Shown here: positions 1-6,859 of the stretch, one piece after another | Position numbering within the stretch: position 1 is the first letter of the stretch | Layout: each line of letters opens with the position of its first letter | Assembly: GCA_030147325.1 (NCBI GenBank) | Contig: JASLAA010000294.1 | Location: forward strand, 1-7,989 | Direction of reading: 5' to 3' | Length of the DNA: 7,989 nt | Source: Arthrobacter sp. | GTDB lineage: Bacteria > Actinomycetota > Actinomycetes > Actinomycetales > Micrococcaceae | The notes under the pieces: model-generated | Databases searched by the model: none | Seen by the model: only the letters and a program-made list of their open reading frames with translations | What the model was told of the DNA's origin: nothing | Position numbers and translations under genes: made by a program

Positions 1-1046
1 CCGCGCTGGTTGAGCTTCTTCGCCAGCAGGTCGGCGCGCCAGCCGTGGTCGTTCATGTCCTTGATCAGGGCGTACTCGATGCTGACCCGCCGCCCCGTCG
101 TGCGGTAGTAGTTGTACGCGGCATCGAGGGCCTCATCGACCTTCAATCGCGTGTTGACGGGGATGAGCTCGTCACGGAGCTCGTCGTCCGGCGCGTGCAG
201 GGACAGGGCGAAGGTGACCGGCAGGGATTCCGCCGCGAGCTTGTTGATGGCGGGTACCAGTCCGACCGTCGAGACGGTGATGTTCCGGGCGGACATCCCG
301 AGGCCCTCGGGGGACTCGTCGACGAAGCGGTGCAGCGCGCCCATGACCCGCTTGTAGTTCGCCAGCGGTTCTCCCATGCCCATGAAGACGATGTTGGTGA
401 CGCGGTCGGCGTCGTGCCCGCCGTCGGTGCGCAGGTCACCGAGAGCACCCTCGGCGAGGGCGCGGTTCGCCGCGACCACTTGATCCACGATCTCCGCCGT
501 CGACATGTTGCGGGTGAGGCCCGCCTGTCCCGTGGCGCAGAACGGGCAGTTCATGCCGCAACCCGCCTGCGAGGACACGCAGAGCGTCACCCGTCCCGGG
601 TAGCGCATGAGGACCGACTCGACGAGGGCGCCGTCGAAGAGACGCCAGAGGAACTTGATGGTGTCGCCGTTGTCCGTGGTGAGTCGCTTCACCTCGGTCA
701 GCAGCGGAGGGAACATCGCCGCGACGAGTTCCTCGCGGCCGGCTTTCGGAAGGTCGCTCATCGCGGCCGGATCCGTGGTGTAGTGCGAGAAGTAGTGGGT
801 GGACAGCTGCTTCGCGCGGAACCCCTGGTGGCCAAGTTCCTTCAGTCGCTCCTGTCGCTCGACGAGCGTGAGGTCTGCGAGGTGCACCGGAGGCTGGCTG
901 ACGCGCGGCGATTTGAACTGCAGCAGCGGACGACCGTCGCTGGACACGATCGGCTGGGCGCCCTCCACTTCGGGGCGCACCTGAGGTCGCGAGGAGGAGG
1001 GAGCGGGGGCGGCGGGGGCAATCGTAACGTCGGACATCATTACCAT
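1..1046 (-). CDS. rlmN: Dual-specificity RNA methyltransferase RlmN, 3' end outside window
   Basis: Radical-SAM enzyme that methylates C2 of adenine 2503 in 23S rRNA and of A37 in some tRNAs, acting in the cytoplasm. About 348 codons are present; the frame stays open to the left edge. Counting from the ATG at 1046, the CX3CX2C iron-sulfur motif is C163, C167, C170, preceded in the block TLCVSSQAGC by C156, which corresponds to catalytic C118 of E. coli RlmN. The GEP motif of SAM binding (MGMGEPL) is at G225-P227, and STVGLVP and SLHAPDD follow. The second catalytic cysteine (C355 of E. coli) lies in the missing C-terminal part. Residues 1-30 are a poorly conserved Ala/Pro/Ser-rich extension. 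ATG codons at 1046, 1040 and 1037 are all in frame and none has a clear Shine-Dalgarno site, so the start is uncertain by three codons. The gene diverges from gnd. Confidence 0.95.
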   Translation of the reverse strand, partial: MVMMSDVTIAPAAPAPSSSRPQVRPEVEGAQPIVSSDGRPLLQFKSPRVSQPPVHLADLTLVERQERLKELGHQGFRAKQLSTHYFSHYTTDPAAMSDLPKAGREELVAAMFPPLLTEVKRLTTDNGDTIKFLWRLFDGALVESVLMRYPGRVTLCVSSQAGCGMNCPFCATGQAGLTRNMSTAEIVDQVVAANRALAEGALGDLRTDGGHDADRVTNIVFMGMGEPLANYKRVMGALHRFVDESPEGLGMSARNITVSTVGLVPAINKLAAESLPVTFALSLHAPDDELRDELIPVNTRLKVDEALDAAYNYYRTTGRRVSIEYALIKDMNDHGWRADLLAKKLNQR

Positions 1047-1224
1047 TGTTTCACGGATGGCGCCAGCGTCACAGTCCTGTCCGTGTCGGCTCGACCACGT
1101 CGATGGGCCGACCCGCGCGACACATAAGGGCGCAGGCGGGCCCCGGTCTGGCGGCGGGTGTTGTGACGGTAATAGTGTGAAAGCGGCCGGCGTGCCCGCG
1201 GCAACCCAAGCGAGAGCACCGGCA

Positions 1225-1242
1225 CATGCAGCGCGTTGCATG
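1225..1242. promoter_or_regulatory. Near-perfect 18-bp palindrome upstream of gnd, possible operator
   Basis: The sequence CATGCAGCGCGTTGCATG matches its own reverse complement at 16 of 18 positions (6-bp arms CATGCA/TGCATG around a CGCG core). It ends 25 bases before the gnd start codon. The octamer CATGCAGC occurs twice with a 14-base offset (1225-1232 and 1239-1246), so half of the palindrome is repeated. It lies in the 221-base spacer between divergent rlmN and gnd. The rest of that spacer (1047-1224) holds only a weak candidate -10 for gnd (TAGTGT, 1173-1178) with no convincing -35. A regulator site is inferred from symmetry and position only; an mRNA hairpin near the ribosome site is the alternative. 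Confidence 0.35.
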
Positions 1243-1267
1243 CAGCTGACAAACGACGGAGAACACA

Positions 1268-2707
1268 TTGAGCGCACAGATCGGCGTCACAGGCCTGGCA
1301 GTCATGGGGGCGAACCTCGCCCGGAACCTCGCCCGCAACGGCTACACAGTGGCCCTGCACAACAGGTCCATCGAGAAGACGGACGCCCTGCTGGAGAAGC
1401 ACGGCGGCGACGGCGAGTTCGTCCGCACCGAGACCCTCCAGGAACTCGTCGACTCCCTCGAGCAGCCGCGCCGCGTGCTGATCATGGTCAAGGCCGGCAA
1501 GCCCGTGGACTCGGTGATCGATCAGCTCGTGCCGCTGCTGGAACCCGGTGACATCGTGATCGACGGCGGCAACTCCCACTACGAGGACACCCGCCGCCGC
1601 GAAGCCGCCCTGTCCAAGCACGACCTCCACTTCGTCGGCGTGGGTGTCTCCGGTGGTGAGGAAGGCGCGCTCCTGGGCCCGTCGATCATGCCGGGGGGTT
1701 CGCGCGAGTCCTACGACTCCCTCGGCCCGATGCTCGAGAAAATCTCGGCCAAGTACAACGGTGAGCCCTGCTGCCGCTGGATCGGCACCGATGGCGCCGG
1801 CCACTTCGTGAAGATGGTGCACAACGGCATCGAGTACGCGGACATGCAGGTCATCGGTGAGGCATTCGACCTGCTCCGCTCGGGCGCGGGTATCGAGCCC
1901 CAGGACCAGGCGAAGATCTTCACGGACTGGAACTCCGGCACGCTGTCCTCGTTCCTGATCGAGATCACCGCGGAGGTGCTCGGACACACCGACGCGCGCA
2001 CAGGCAAGCCGTTCGTCGACGTCGTCGTCGACGCCGCGGGTCAGAAGGGTACGGGCCGCTGGACGGTCGTCTCGGCGCTGGAACTGGGAAGTCCGACATC
2101 GGGCATCGCGGAGTCGGTGTTCGCGCGGGCCCTGTCGTCACAGCTCGACCAGCGCCTTCAGGCGCAGGAGATCCTGCAGGGCCATGAGGGCACGGTGGAA
2201 CTGCCGGAGTCCTTCGTCGAGGACGTGCGGCTCGCGCTGTACGCGTCGAAGCTCGTCAGCTACGCCCAGGGCATCGACATGCTCACGGCTGCCGCCAAGG
2301 AATACGGCTGGGAGCTCAAGCTCGACGAGATCGCCTCGCTCTGGCGCGCCGGCTGCATCATCCGAGCCGAACTGCTCGACGACATCATGAAGGCCTATGC
2401 CGTGGCCGACGAACGCCCGGCGAACCTCCTGCTGGCCCCGGCATTCGCCGAGGCGATCGCCGGCGCAGTCCCCGCCTGGCGCCGCGTGGTGGCAACGGCC
2501 GTCCAGCTCGGCATCCCCGTGCCGGTCTTCTCGGCATCGCTCGCCTACTACGACGGCCTGCGCCGCAAGCGCCTGCCCGCCGCGCTGACGCAGGGACTGC
2601 GCGATCTGTTCGGCGCGCACACCTACAACCGCGTCGACACCGAGGGCACGTTCCACACCCTCTGGGGCGAGGACAAGTCCGAGATCGAGGCCGTCGACAC
2701 CCACTGA
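1268..2707 (+). CDS. gnd: 6-phosphogluconate dehydrogenase, decarboxylating (NADP-type)
   Basis: Oxidises 6-phosphogluconate to ribulose 5-phosphate and CO2 with production of NADPH, the third step of the oxidative pentose phosphate pathway; a cytoplasmic homodimer in this family. The 479-residue length is typical. The N-terminal Rossmann fold shows GLAVMGANLARN (9-20), then HNRS (31-34), the NRS/NRT motif used to bind the NADP 2'-phosphate. Substrate and catalytic residues are visible: IDGGNS (98-103, N102), SGGEEGA (128-134), and K182 and E189 in HFVKMVHNGIE, matching the catalytic Lys/Glu pair K183/E190 of the sheep enzyme. The C-terminal FGAHTYNR (448-455) and FHTLW supply the tail that reaches the partner subunit. 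The start is TTG, chosen because GGAGA (1258-1262) sits 5 bases upstream and the protein then begins exactly as the family does. The gene appears monocistronic and ends at a strong terminator. Confidence 0.97.
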   Translation: MSAQIGVTGLAVMGANLARNLARNGYTVALHNRSIEKTDALLEKHGGDGEFVRTETLQELVDSLEQPRRVLIMVKAGKPVDSVIDQLVPLLEPGDIVIDGGNSHYEDTRRREAALSKHDLHFVGVGVSGGEEGALLGPSIMPGGSRESYDSLGPMLEKISAKYNGEPCCRWIGTDGAGHFVKMVHNGIEYADMQVIGEAFDLLRSGAGIEPQDQAKIFTDWNSGTLSSFLIEITAEVLGHTDARTGKPFVDVVVDAAGQKGTGRWTVVSALELGSPTSGIAESVFARALSSQLDQRLQAQEILQGHEGTVELPESFVEDVRLALYASKLVSYAQGIDMLTAAAKEYGWELKLDEIASLWRAGCIIRAELLDDIMKAYAVADERPANLLLAPAFAEAIAGAVPAWRRVVATAVQLGIPVPVFSASLAYYDGLRRKRLPAALTQGLRDLFGAHTYNRVDTEGTFHTLWGEDKSEIEAVDTH

Positions 2708-2720
2708 CCGACGGACTCAT

Positions 2721-2756
2721 GACGGAAGCCCCGGACCTCGGTCCGGGGCTTCCGTC
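2721..2756. terminator. Strong hairpin, likely bidirectional terminator between gnd and cysE
   Basis: A perfect 17-bp inverted repeat: the left arm 2721-2737 begins GACGGAAGCC, the right arm is 2740-2756, and two bases (TC) separate them, so the real loop is larger after opening the top pairs. It starts 13 bases after the gnd stop and lies 22 bases beyond the cysE stop on the other strand. It can therefore end transcripts from both convergent genes. There is no long T-tract on either side, as is common in high-GC actinomycetes. Confidence 0.75.
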
Positions 2757-2778
2757 GTTCAGCGGTGGTCCTCCCGGA

Positions 2779-3366
2779 TCAGATGTAGATCGCCGGGTCG
2801 ACGTACTCCGCAGGATCGACGGCGGGTTGTGTCTCCCGCCGCGAATCGCGGTGGCGGAAGGTGGCCGGGATTCCGGTGACGATGGAGTCCGGTGGCGTGT
2901 CCTTCACGACGACGGCGTTGGCACCGACGGCGCTTCCCGCGCCGATGGTGATGGGCCCGAGGACCTTGGCGCCGGCCCCGATGGTGACCCGGTCACCGAT
3001 GGTGGGGTGACGTTTGATCTTCTCCAGCGACCGTCCGCCGAGGGTGACGCCCTGATAGAGCATCACATCGTCGCCGATCTCCGCCGTACTGCCGATCACG
3101 ATTCCCATGCCGTGGTCGATGAAGAACCGCCGGCCGATCGTCGCTGCAGGGTGGATCTCCACCCCGGTCACGGCGCGGGCGAGCTGGGACAGCACCCGCG
3201 CCGGGAAGCGGAGCCGCTCATGGCGCCACATCCGGTGCGTCAGCCGGTGTATCCAGATCGCATGGAGGCCCGAGTAGACGACGGTGTTCTCCAGGGGACC
3301 GCGGGCAGCAGGATCGTGCGTGCGCGCGGTCTCGAGGTCCTCGCGCAATCGTTCGAAGAAGCTCAC
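2779..3366 (-). CDS. cysE: Serine O-acetyltransferase
   Basis: Acetylates L-serine with acetyl-CoA to give O-acetylserine, the substrate of the neighbouring CysK. At 195 residues it is the short Gram-positive/actinobacterial form. A helical N-terminus leads into a left-handed beta-helix of hexapeptide repeats from about residue 69. Catalytic residues can be placed by comparison with E. coli CysE: D84 and H85 in FFIDHGMGIVIG, and H120 in KRHPTIGD. GVTLGG and IGAGAKVLG follow. The usual GETA turn reads GSTA here. The C-terminus ends VDPAEYVDPAIYI, a duplicated hexapeptide finishing in isoleucine, the residue that docks into the CysK active site in known cysteine synthase complexes. I chose GTG at 3366 because AAAGG stands 5 bases upstream; the in-frame GTG at 3372 would add two residues but overlaps that site. 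It lies 50 bases after cysK, on the same strand. Confidence 0.95.
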   Translation of the reverse strand: MSFFERLREDLETARTHDPAARGPLENTVVYSGLHAIWIHRLTHRMWRHERLRFPARVLSQLARAVTGVEIHPAATIGRRFFIDHGMGIVIGSTAEIGDDVMLYQGVTLGGRSLEKIKRHPTIGDRVTIGAGAKVLGPITIGAGSAVGANAVVVKDTPPDSIVTGIPATFRHRDSRRETQPAVDPAEYVDPAIYI

Positions 3367-3416
3367 GGTCACCTTTGCATGGGAGTACGGGGGTCAGGAT
3401 GTGGTGCGAACAGCCA

Positions 3417-4352
3417 CTACCCGCGGATGTCGTCGAAGAGCACCGTGGAGATGTAGCGCTCGCCGAAGTCGCAGACGATGGCCACGATGAGCTTACCGGC
3501 GTTCTCCGGGCGCTTCGCGAGCTCCAGGGCCGCCCACACGATCGCTCCGGACGAGATCCCGCCGAGGATGCCCTCCTGGGTTCCGAGTGCTCGAGCCACC
3601 CGTACCGAATCCTCGACCGTCGCATCGAGCACCTCGTCGTAGGCTTCACGATCGAGGTTCTCGGGGATGAAGTTGGCACCCAGGCCCTGGATCTTGTGCG
3701 GACCGGGTGCACCTCCGTTGAGGATGGGGGAGTCGGCCGGCTCCACGGCGACGATCTGCACGCCCGGCTTCCGTTCCTTCAGGACCTGCCCGACGCCGGT
3801 GATGGTTCCACCGGTGCCGACGCCCGCGACGAAGATGTCCACCTCGCCGTCGGTGTCGTCCCAGACTTCTTCCGCCGTGGTTGCCCGGTGGATGGCCGGA
3901 TTGGCGGCATTGGCGAACTGCTGGGCCCAGATGGCGTTCTCCGTCGTCGCGACGATGTCCTTGGCTCGCTCGACGGCACCCCTCATCCCCTCGGAACCGG
4001 GCGTCAGGACGATCTCCGCGCCGTACGCCCTCAGCATGACCCGGCGTTCGGTGGACATGGTCTCGGGCATCGTGAGGATCACCTTGTAACCGCGAGCAGC
4101 CCCGACCATAGCCAGGGCGATCCCGGTGTTCCCCGAGGTTCCCTCCACGATGGTGCCCCCTGGCTGCAGGGCCCCGGCCTTCTCCGCTGCGTCGATGATG
4201 GCGACGCCGATGCGGTCCTTGACGCTGTTGGCAGGGTTGTAGAACTCGAGCTTGACGGCCACCTGCGCGTCGAGGCCCTCGGTGAGACGGTTGAGGCGCA
4301 CCAGGGGCGTACGTCCCACCAGTTGGGTGACGTCGTCGTAGATCTTTGCCAT
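3417..4352 (-). CDS. cysK: Cysteine synthase A (O-acetylserine sulfhydrylase)
   Basis: PLP enzyme that replaces the acetyl group of O-acetylserine with sulfide to yield L-cysteine and acetate, in the cytoplasm. Its 311 residues are the normal CysK length. The PLP lysine is K45 in NSVKDR; the substrate loop TSGNTG is at 72-77; the phosphate-binding GVGTGGT is at 177-183; and S267 in GISSGA contacts the pyridine nitrogen in family structures. The C-terminal GERYISTVLF is characteristic of CysK, and there is no regulatory CBS domain, so this is not a cystathionine beta-synthase. The ATG start has a modest AGGCAGG upstream. cysE follows 50 bases downstream on the same strand, so the two are probably co-transcribed, supplying substrate and product enzymes together; M. 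tuberculosis has the same pair as cysK1-cysE. Confidence 0.97.
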   Translation of the reverse strand: MAKIYDDVTQLVGRTPLVRLNRLTEGLDAQVAVKLEFYNPANSVKDRIGVAIIDAAEKAGALQPGGTIVEGTSGNTGIALAMVGAARGYKVILTMPETMSTERRVMLRAYGAEIVLTPGSEGMRGAVERAKDIVATTENAIWAQQFANAANPAIHRATTAEEVWDDTDGEVDIFVAGVGTGGTITGVGQVLKERKPGVQIVAVEPADSPILNGGAPGPHKIQGLGANFIPENLDREAYDEVLDATVEDSVRVARALGTQEGILGGISSGAIVWAALELAKRPENAGKLIVAIVCDFGERYISTVLFDDIRG

Positions 4353-4391
4353 GCGGGCCTGCCTGTTCGGTTGGGATGGACGTGGAAGGGT

Positions 4392-4430
4392 GCCGTCGGA
4401 GAGGGCGCATGCCGCCCGGCGACCGACGGC
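4392..4430. other. Hairpin between msrA and cysK, terminator or cysK leader structure
   Basis: An outer inverted repeat GCCGTCGG (4392-4399) / CCGACGGC (4423-4430) encloses an inner one, GGGCG (4403-4407) / CGCCC (4413-4417), around the loop CATGC. It lies 31 bases downstream of the msrA stop and 40 bases upstream of the cysK start, both on the minus strand. No T-tract follows on the minus strand, so it could be a weak terminator of msrA or a folded part of the cysK 5' leader. TAAGCT on the minus strand (4440-4435) resembles an actinobacterial -10, but I see no matching -35. I do not see the conserved core of a SAM riboswitch or a T-box. Confidence 0.4.
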
Positions 4431-4460
4431 GGCAAGCTTAACGGGTGGGCGGGTGTCCGC

Positions 4461-4985
4461 CTACGCTGCAAGCCACTGGGCGTAATATTTCCGCGCCTTC
4501 GCCAGTTTGGGATTGATGATCACCTGGCAGTAGCCCTGTTCCGGGTGCTTCCCGTAATAGTCCTGGTGCCAGTCCTCCGCCACATGGAACTCGGGCAACC
4601 GGCTGACCTCGGTGACGATCGGGTTCTTCCAGTTCTCCTGGTTGCGCGCGATGGCATCCTCGAACACTGTCTTCTGCCCGGCGTCCTGGTAGTACATGAC
4701 ACTCCGGTACTGCGTCCCGACGTCGTACCCCTGACGATTCAGGGTGGTGGGATCGTGCGACACGAAGTACATGTCGAGGATCACGTCCTCGGGGATCACC
4801 GTCTCGTCGAACGTCACCGCGACGACCTCTGCGTGGCCCGTGATACCGGAGCACACCGAATCGTAGTCAGGGTGCTTCGTGTGGCCACCGGTATAGCCCG
4901 AGACGACCTCGGTGACGCCGCGCGTCTTCTGGTAAAGGGCATCGAGGCACCAGAAACAGCCCCCTCCGAGCACAAAAGTCTTCAT
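4461..4985 (-). CDS. msrA: Peptide-methionine (S)-S-oxide reductase MsrA
   Basis: Reduces methionine S-sulfoxide, free or in proteins, back to methionine, with thioredoxin usually recycling the enzyme; a cytoplasmic oxidative-damage repair enzyme. The 174 residues cover the whole family fold. The active-site motif is GCFWC with catalytic C10; GYTGG (30-34) and CSGITGHAEVV (C45, E53) follow, then HDPTTLNRQGYDVGTQYRS, the conserved substrate pocket with its Asp and Tyr. C13 in the CxxC arrangement, C45 and the cysteine in GYCQVII are the candidates for the resolving cysteine. The open frame extends far upstream to 5735, but the protein starts as other MsrAs do at the ATG at 4985; the extension is antisense to the next gene. 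No MsrB domain is fused and none is nearby. It is upstream of and co-directional with cysK-cysE, but 108 bases and a hairpin separate them. Confidence 0.96.
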   Translation of the reverse strand: MKTFVLGGGCFWCLDALYQKTRGVTEVVSGYTGGHTKHPDYDSVCSGITGHAEVVAVTFDETVIPEDVILDMYFVSHDPTTLNRQGYDVGTQYRSVMYYQDAGQKTVFEDAIARNQENWKNPIVTEVSRLPEFHVAEDWHQDYYGKHPEQGYCQVIINPKLAKARKYYAQWLAA

Positions 4986-5055
4986 GCCTGTGTCAATGCG
5001 CGGCGCACTCTGAAGATTCCCACGCCTGCTCCGCTGGTGGAGAACACCGGATGAG

Positions 5056-5091
5056 TTGGAGGGCGGGGCGACGGCGGGTATTACTGGTGGC
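5056..5091 (+). promoter_or_regulatory. Candidate promoter giving a leaderless NIF3-like transcript
   Basis: TTGGAG (5056-5061) and TATTAC (5079-5084) are separated by exactly 17 bases and resemble -35 and -10 hexamers (3 of 6 and 4 of 6 matches to TTGACA and TATAAT). The -10 ends 7 bases before the ATG at 5092, so transcription would begin at or next to the start codon. No good Shine-Dalgarno site precedes that ATG, only GGTGG ending one base before it, which agrees with a leaderless message, common in actinomycetes. It lies in the 106-base spacer shared with divergent msrA. Confidence 0.35.
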
Positions 5092-6030
5092 ATGGAAGAG
5101 AACGAGCACGACGTCGACGTCGCACCCGAGCCGAGGGACCACATGCCCGGACCCGTCTCGGCGTCGGTCGACGCCGGGCCCGCCCGCGCCGCCACGCCGA
5201 CGGTCGGTGATGTGCTGCTCGCTATCGAGGAGCTCTGGCCGGAGAGCCTCGCCGAGGGGTGGGACGCCGTCGGGCTCGTCGCAGGACGATCGGCGAACCC
5301 GGTGGAGAAGATCCTGTTCACCGTCGACCCGACGACCGAGGTCCTCGATGAAGCGCTGGCGTGGGGGGCGACCATGATCGTGTCCCACCATCCCCTGTTG
5401 CTGAAGCCGGTCTCCTCCGTGGCGGCCACAGGCTTCAAGGGAGAGGTGCTCCACCGTTTGATCGAGGCAGGGTGCGCCCTCGTGACGGTGCATACCAACG
5501 GGGACAGCGCGGTGGGCGGGGTCTCCGACGTGCTGGCCGACGCGCTCGGCCTCGTCGACGTGGTGCCGTTGGCGCCCGCAGCCGACGGGTTGCCCGAGGA
5601 GGGCATCGGTCGCGTCGGTGACCTCGCGGCCCCGATGTCGCTCGGTGCGTTCGCCGAAGTGGTCTTCTCGATCCTGCCGGCCGTGGCAGGGGGCGTCCGG
5701 GTAGCCGGCGACAGGGACACCCTGGTGCGACGCATCGCGGTCTGCGGAGGTGCGGGGGACTCCCTCCTGGACCGCGTGCGGTCGAGCCAGGCCGATGTCT
5801 ATGTCACCGCGGATCTCCGCCACCACCCCGCGTCGGAGGTACGCGAAGCAGCCGGCGGTGGGACGCCGTACCTGATCGATGTCTCCCATTTCGGCAGCGA
5901 GTGGCTGTGGCTGACGCCTGCGGCGGATGCGCTGACGAATGTGCTCTCCGATCAGGGATTCACCACGGATATCCGCGTCAGCGGCGTCAACACGGACCCG
6001 TGGGATTTCGTCCTCACCCCCGGCGCCTGA
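5092..6030 (+). CDS. NIF3-like dinuclear metal centre protein (DUF34 / YbgI family)
   Basis: Member of the widespread NIF3 family, which forms toroidal hexamers with a two-metal site per subunit. The biochemical role is unsettled; GTP cyclohydrolase and metal-handling roles have been proposed. All expected ligands are present in this 312-residue protein: H99 and H100 in VSHHPLLL, H134 and D138 in HTNGDSAVGG, and H266 and E270 in SHFGSEW, matching the E. coli YbgI set H63, H64, D101, H215, E219. The conserved core starts near TVGDVLLAIEELWP; the first 35 or so residues are acidic and variable. The ATG at 5092 is preferred to a TTG at 5056, which falls in the probable -35. The coiled-coil gene and RNase HI gene follow on the same strand, the same trio as in M. 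tuberculosis (Rv2230c-Rv2229c-Rv2228c). I cannot assign a reaction. Confidence 0.93.
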   Translation: MEENEHDVDVAPEPRDHMPGPVSASVDAGPARAATPTVGDVLLAIEELWPESLAEGWDAVGLVAGRSANPVEKILFTVDPTTEVLDEALAWGATMIVSHHPLLLKPVSSVAATGFKGEVLHRLIEAGCALVTVHTNGDSAVGGVSDVLADALGLVDVVPLAPAADGLPEEGIGRVGDLAAPMSLGAFAEVVFSILPAVAGGVRVAGDRDTLVRRIAVCGGAGDSLLDRVRSSQADVYVTADLRHHPASEVREAAGGGTPYLIDVSHFGSEWLWLTPAADALTNVLSDQGFTTDIRVSGVNTDPWDFVLTPGA

Positions 6031-6113
6031 CCCGCTACGGCGTGGCCTAGGCTGGAACGACGTCCCACGCCCGCCCGTCGAGCGATTCTCCGTCCCATCC
6101 CTGGAGGTTTACC

Positions 6114-6857
6114 GTGGCCAAGGCTGCACCAGAGGAACAACTCCGCCTGCTCGAGCTGCAGGCTCTCGACTCGACCCTGAACAAGCTGAGCAGGCAGGCT
6201 GCCGCTGCACGCAGTAATCCCGAACTCGGCGTCGTCGCCGCGCGCGTCGCCGAGGTCGACGCCGAGCTCGTGCGCGCGACCACGGAAGTGGGAGATCTCC
6301 AGCGCGAACTGACGAAGGCGGAGGACGAGGTGCAGTCGGTCGTCAACCGGCTCGAACGGGACGAGAAGCGCCTGAACAGCGGCACGGGTACCTCGAAGGA
6401 CCTCACCGCGCTTCAGCACGAGGTCGCTTCGCTGACCAAACGGCGCTCGGATCTCGAGGACGTGGAACTGGACGTCATGGAACGCGTGGAGTCCGCGCGT
6501 GGGGTGCAGGGCGAGGTCCAGGCGCGCACGGACAGCGTCCGGGCGGAGCTGCGGTCGCTCGAGGAGGCGCGCGACGCCGAACTCGCCGACATCGAGGCGC
6601 AGCGTGGCGAGGTGCAGTCGCGGAGGGACGAGTTCGCCGCGACCTTCGATGCGGGTCTGCTGACGATGTACGAGCGGATCCTCGCGCGCAGGGGAGTAGG
6701 AGCGGCACGGCTGTTCCACGGTAAGTCGGAAGGATCGGGCATGCAGCTCAGCCCCGGTGACCTCGCGGACATCGCCGGTGCCGCTCCCGACGACATCGTG
6801 CTGTGTCCCGATTCCGGCTGCATCCTCGTCCGCTCCGCCGATTGGGGACACCAGTAG
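6114..6857 (+). CDS. Coiled-coil protein with degenerate C4 zinc-ribbon domain
   Basis: A 247-residue soluble protein. Residues 8 to about 180 are almost entirely charged heptad-rich helix, expected to form a long antiparallel coiled coil, with no signal peptide or membrane segment. Residues 200-240 align by eye with the family's C-terminal zinc ribbon (CxxC...CxxCGRILVR). Here the four metal positions read S205, S208, C231 and S234: the stretch is SEGSG, then CPDSGCILVR. Three of four ligands are therefore serine, and an extra C236 occupies the usual Arg position. Zinc binding in the normal way looks impossible. The reading frame is intact and the rest of the domain is kept. The GTG start follows GGAGG (6103-6107) at 6 bases. 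The 83-base gap after the NIF3-like gene includes TAGGCT (6048-6053), a possible -10 without a clear -35. The RNase HI gene begins 2 bases after the stop. The molecular function is unknown. Confidence 0.9.
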   Translation: MAKAAPEEQLRLLELQALDSTLNKLSRQAAAARSNPELGVVAARVAEVDAELVRATTEVGDLQRELTKAEDEVQSVVNRLERDEKRLNSGTGTSKDLTALQHEVASLTKRRSDLEDVELDVMERVESARGVQGEVQARTDSVRAELRSLEEARDAELADIEAQRGEVQSRRDEFAATFDAGLLTMYERILARRGVGAARLFHGKSEGSGMQLSPGDLADIAGAAPDDIVLCPDSGCILVRSADWGHQ

Positions 6858-6859
6858 CC

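Noticed and set aside
45..1127. A 360-codon plus-strand open frame opposite rlmN
   Set aside because: It is antisense to a gene with clear radical-SAM motifs, and its translation is Arg/Val/Gly-rich with no recognisable motif. Such frames are expected in high-GC DNA.
1226..1241. LacI-type operator upstream of gnd
   Set aside because: LacI-family sites have CG at the exact centre; the centre here is GC within CGCG, so the family cannot be named.
2012..2036. GTC/GAC-rich short repeat
   Set aside because: It lies inside gnd and simply encodes a run of Val and Asp codons in a conserved part of the protein.
4353..4460. Riboswitch upstream of cysK
   Set aside because: Only a simple nested hairpin is present; I cannot find the conserved core of a SAM, T-box or other known sulfur-related riboswitch.
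3375..5054. A 559-codon plus-strand open frame across cysK and msrA
   Set aside because: It is entirely opposite two motif-verified genes and crosses their spacer; its composition follows from the codon bias on the other strand.
4986..5735. A 250-residue N-terminal extension of MsrA
   Set aside because: The extension is Ser/Thr/Pro-rich, antisense to the NIF3-like gene, and has no domain. MsrA proteins normally start at the ATG at 4985.
6803..6859. A longer start for the RNase HI-VOC protein
   Set aside because: It would overlap the preceding gene by 55 bases and add an Arg-rich tail; the GTG at 6860 directly after the previous stop is more plausible.
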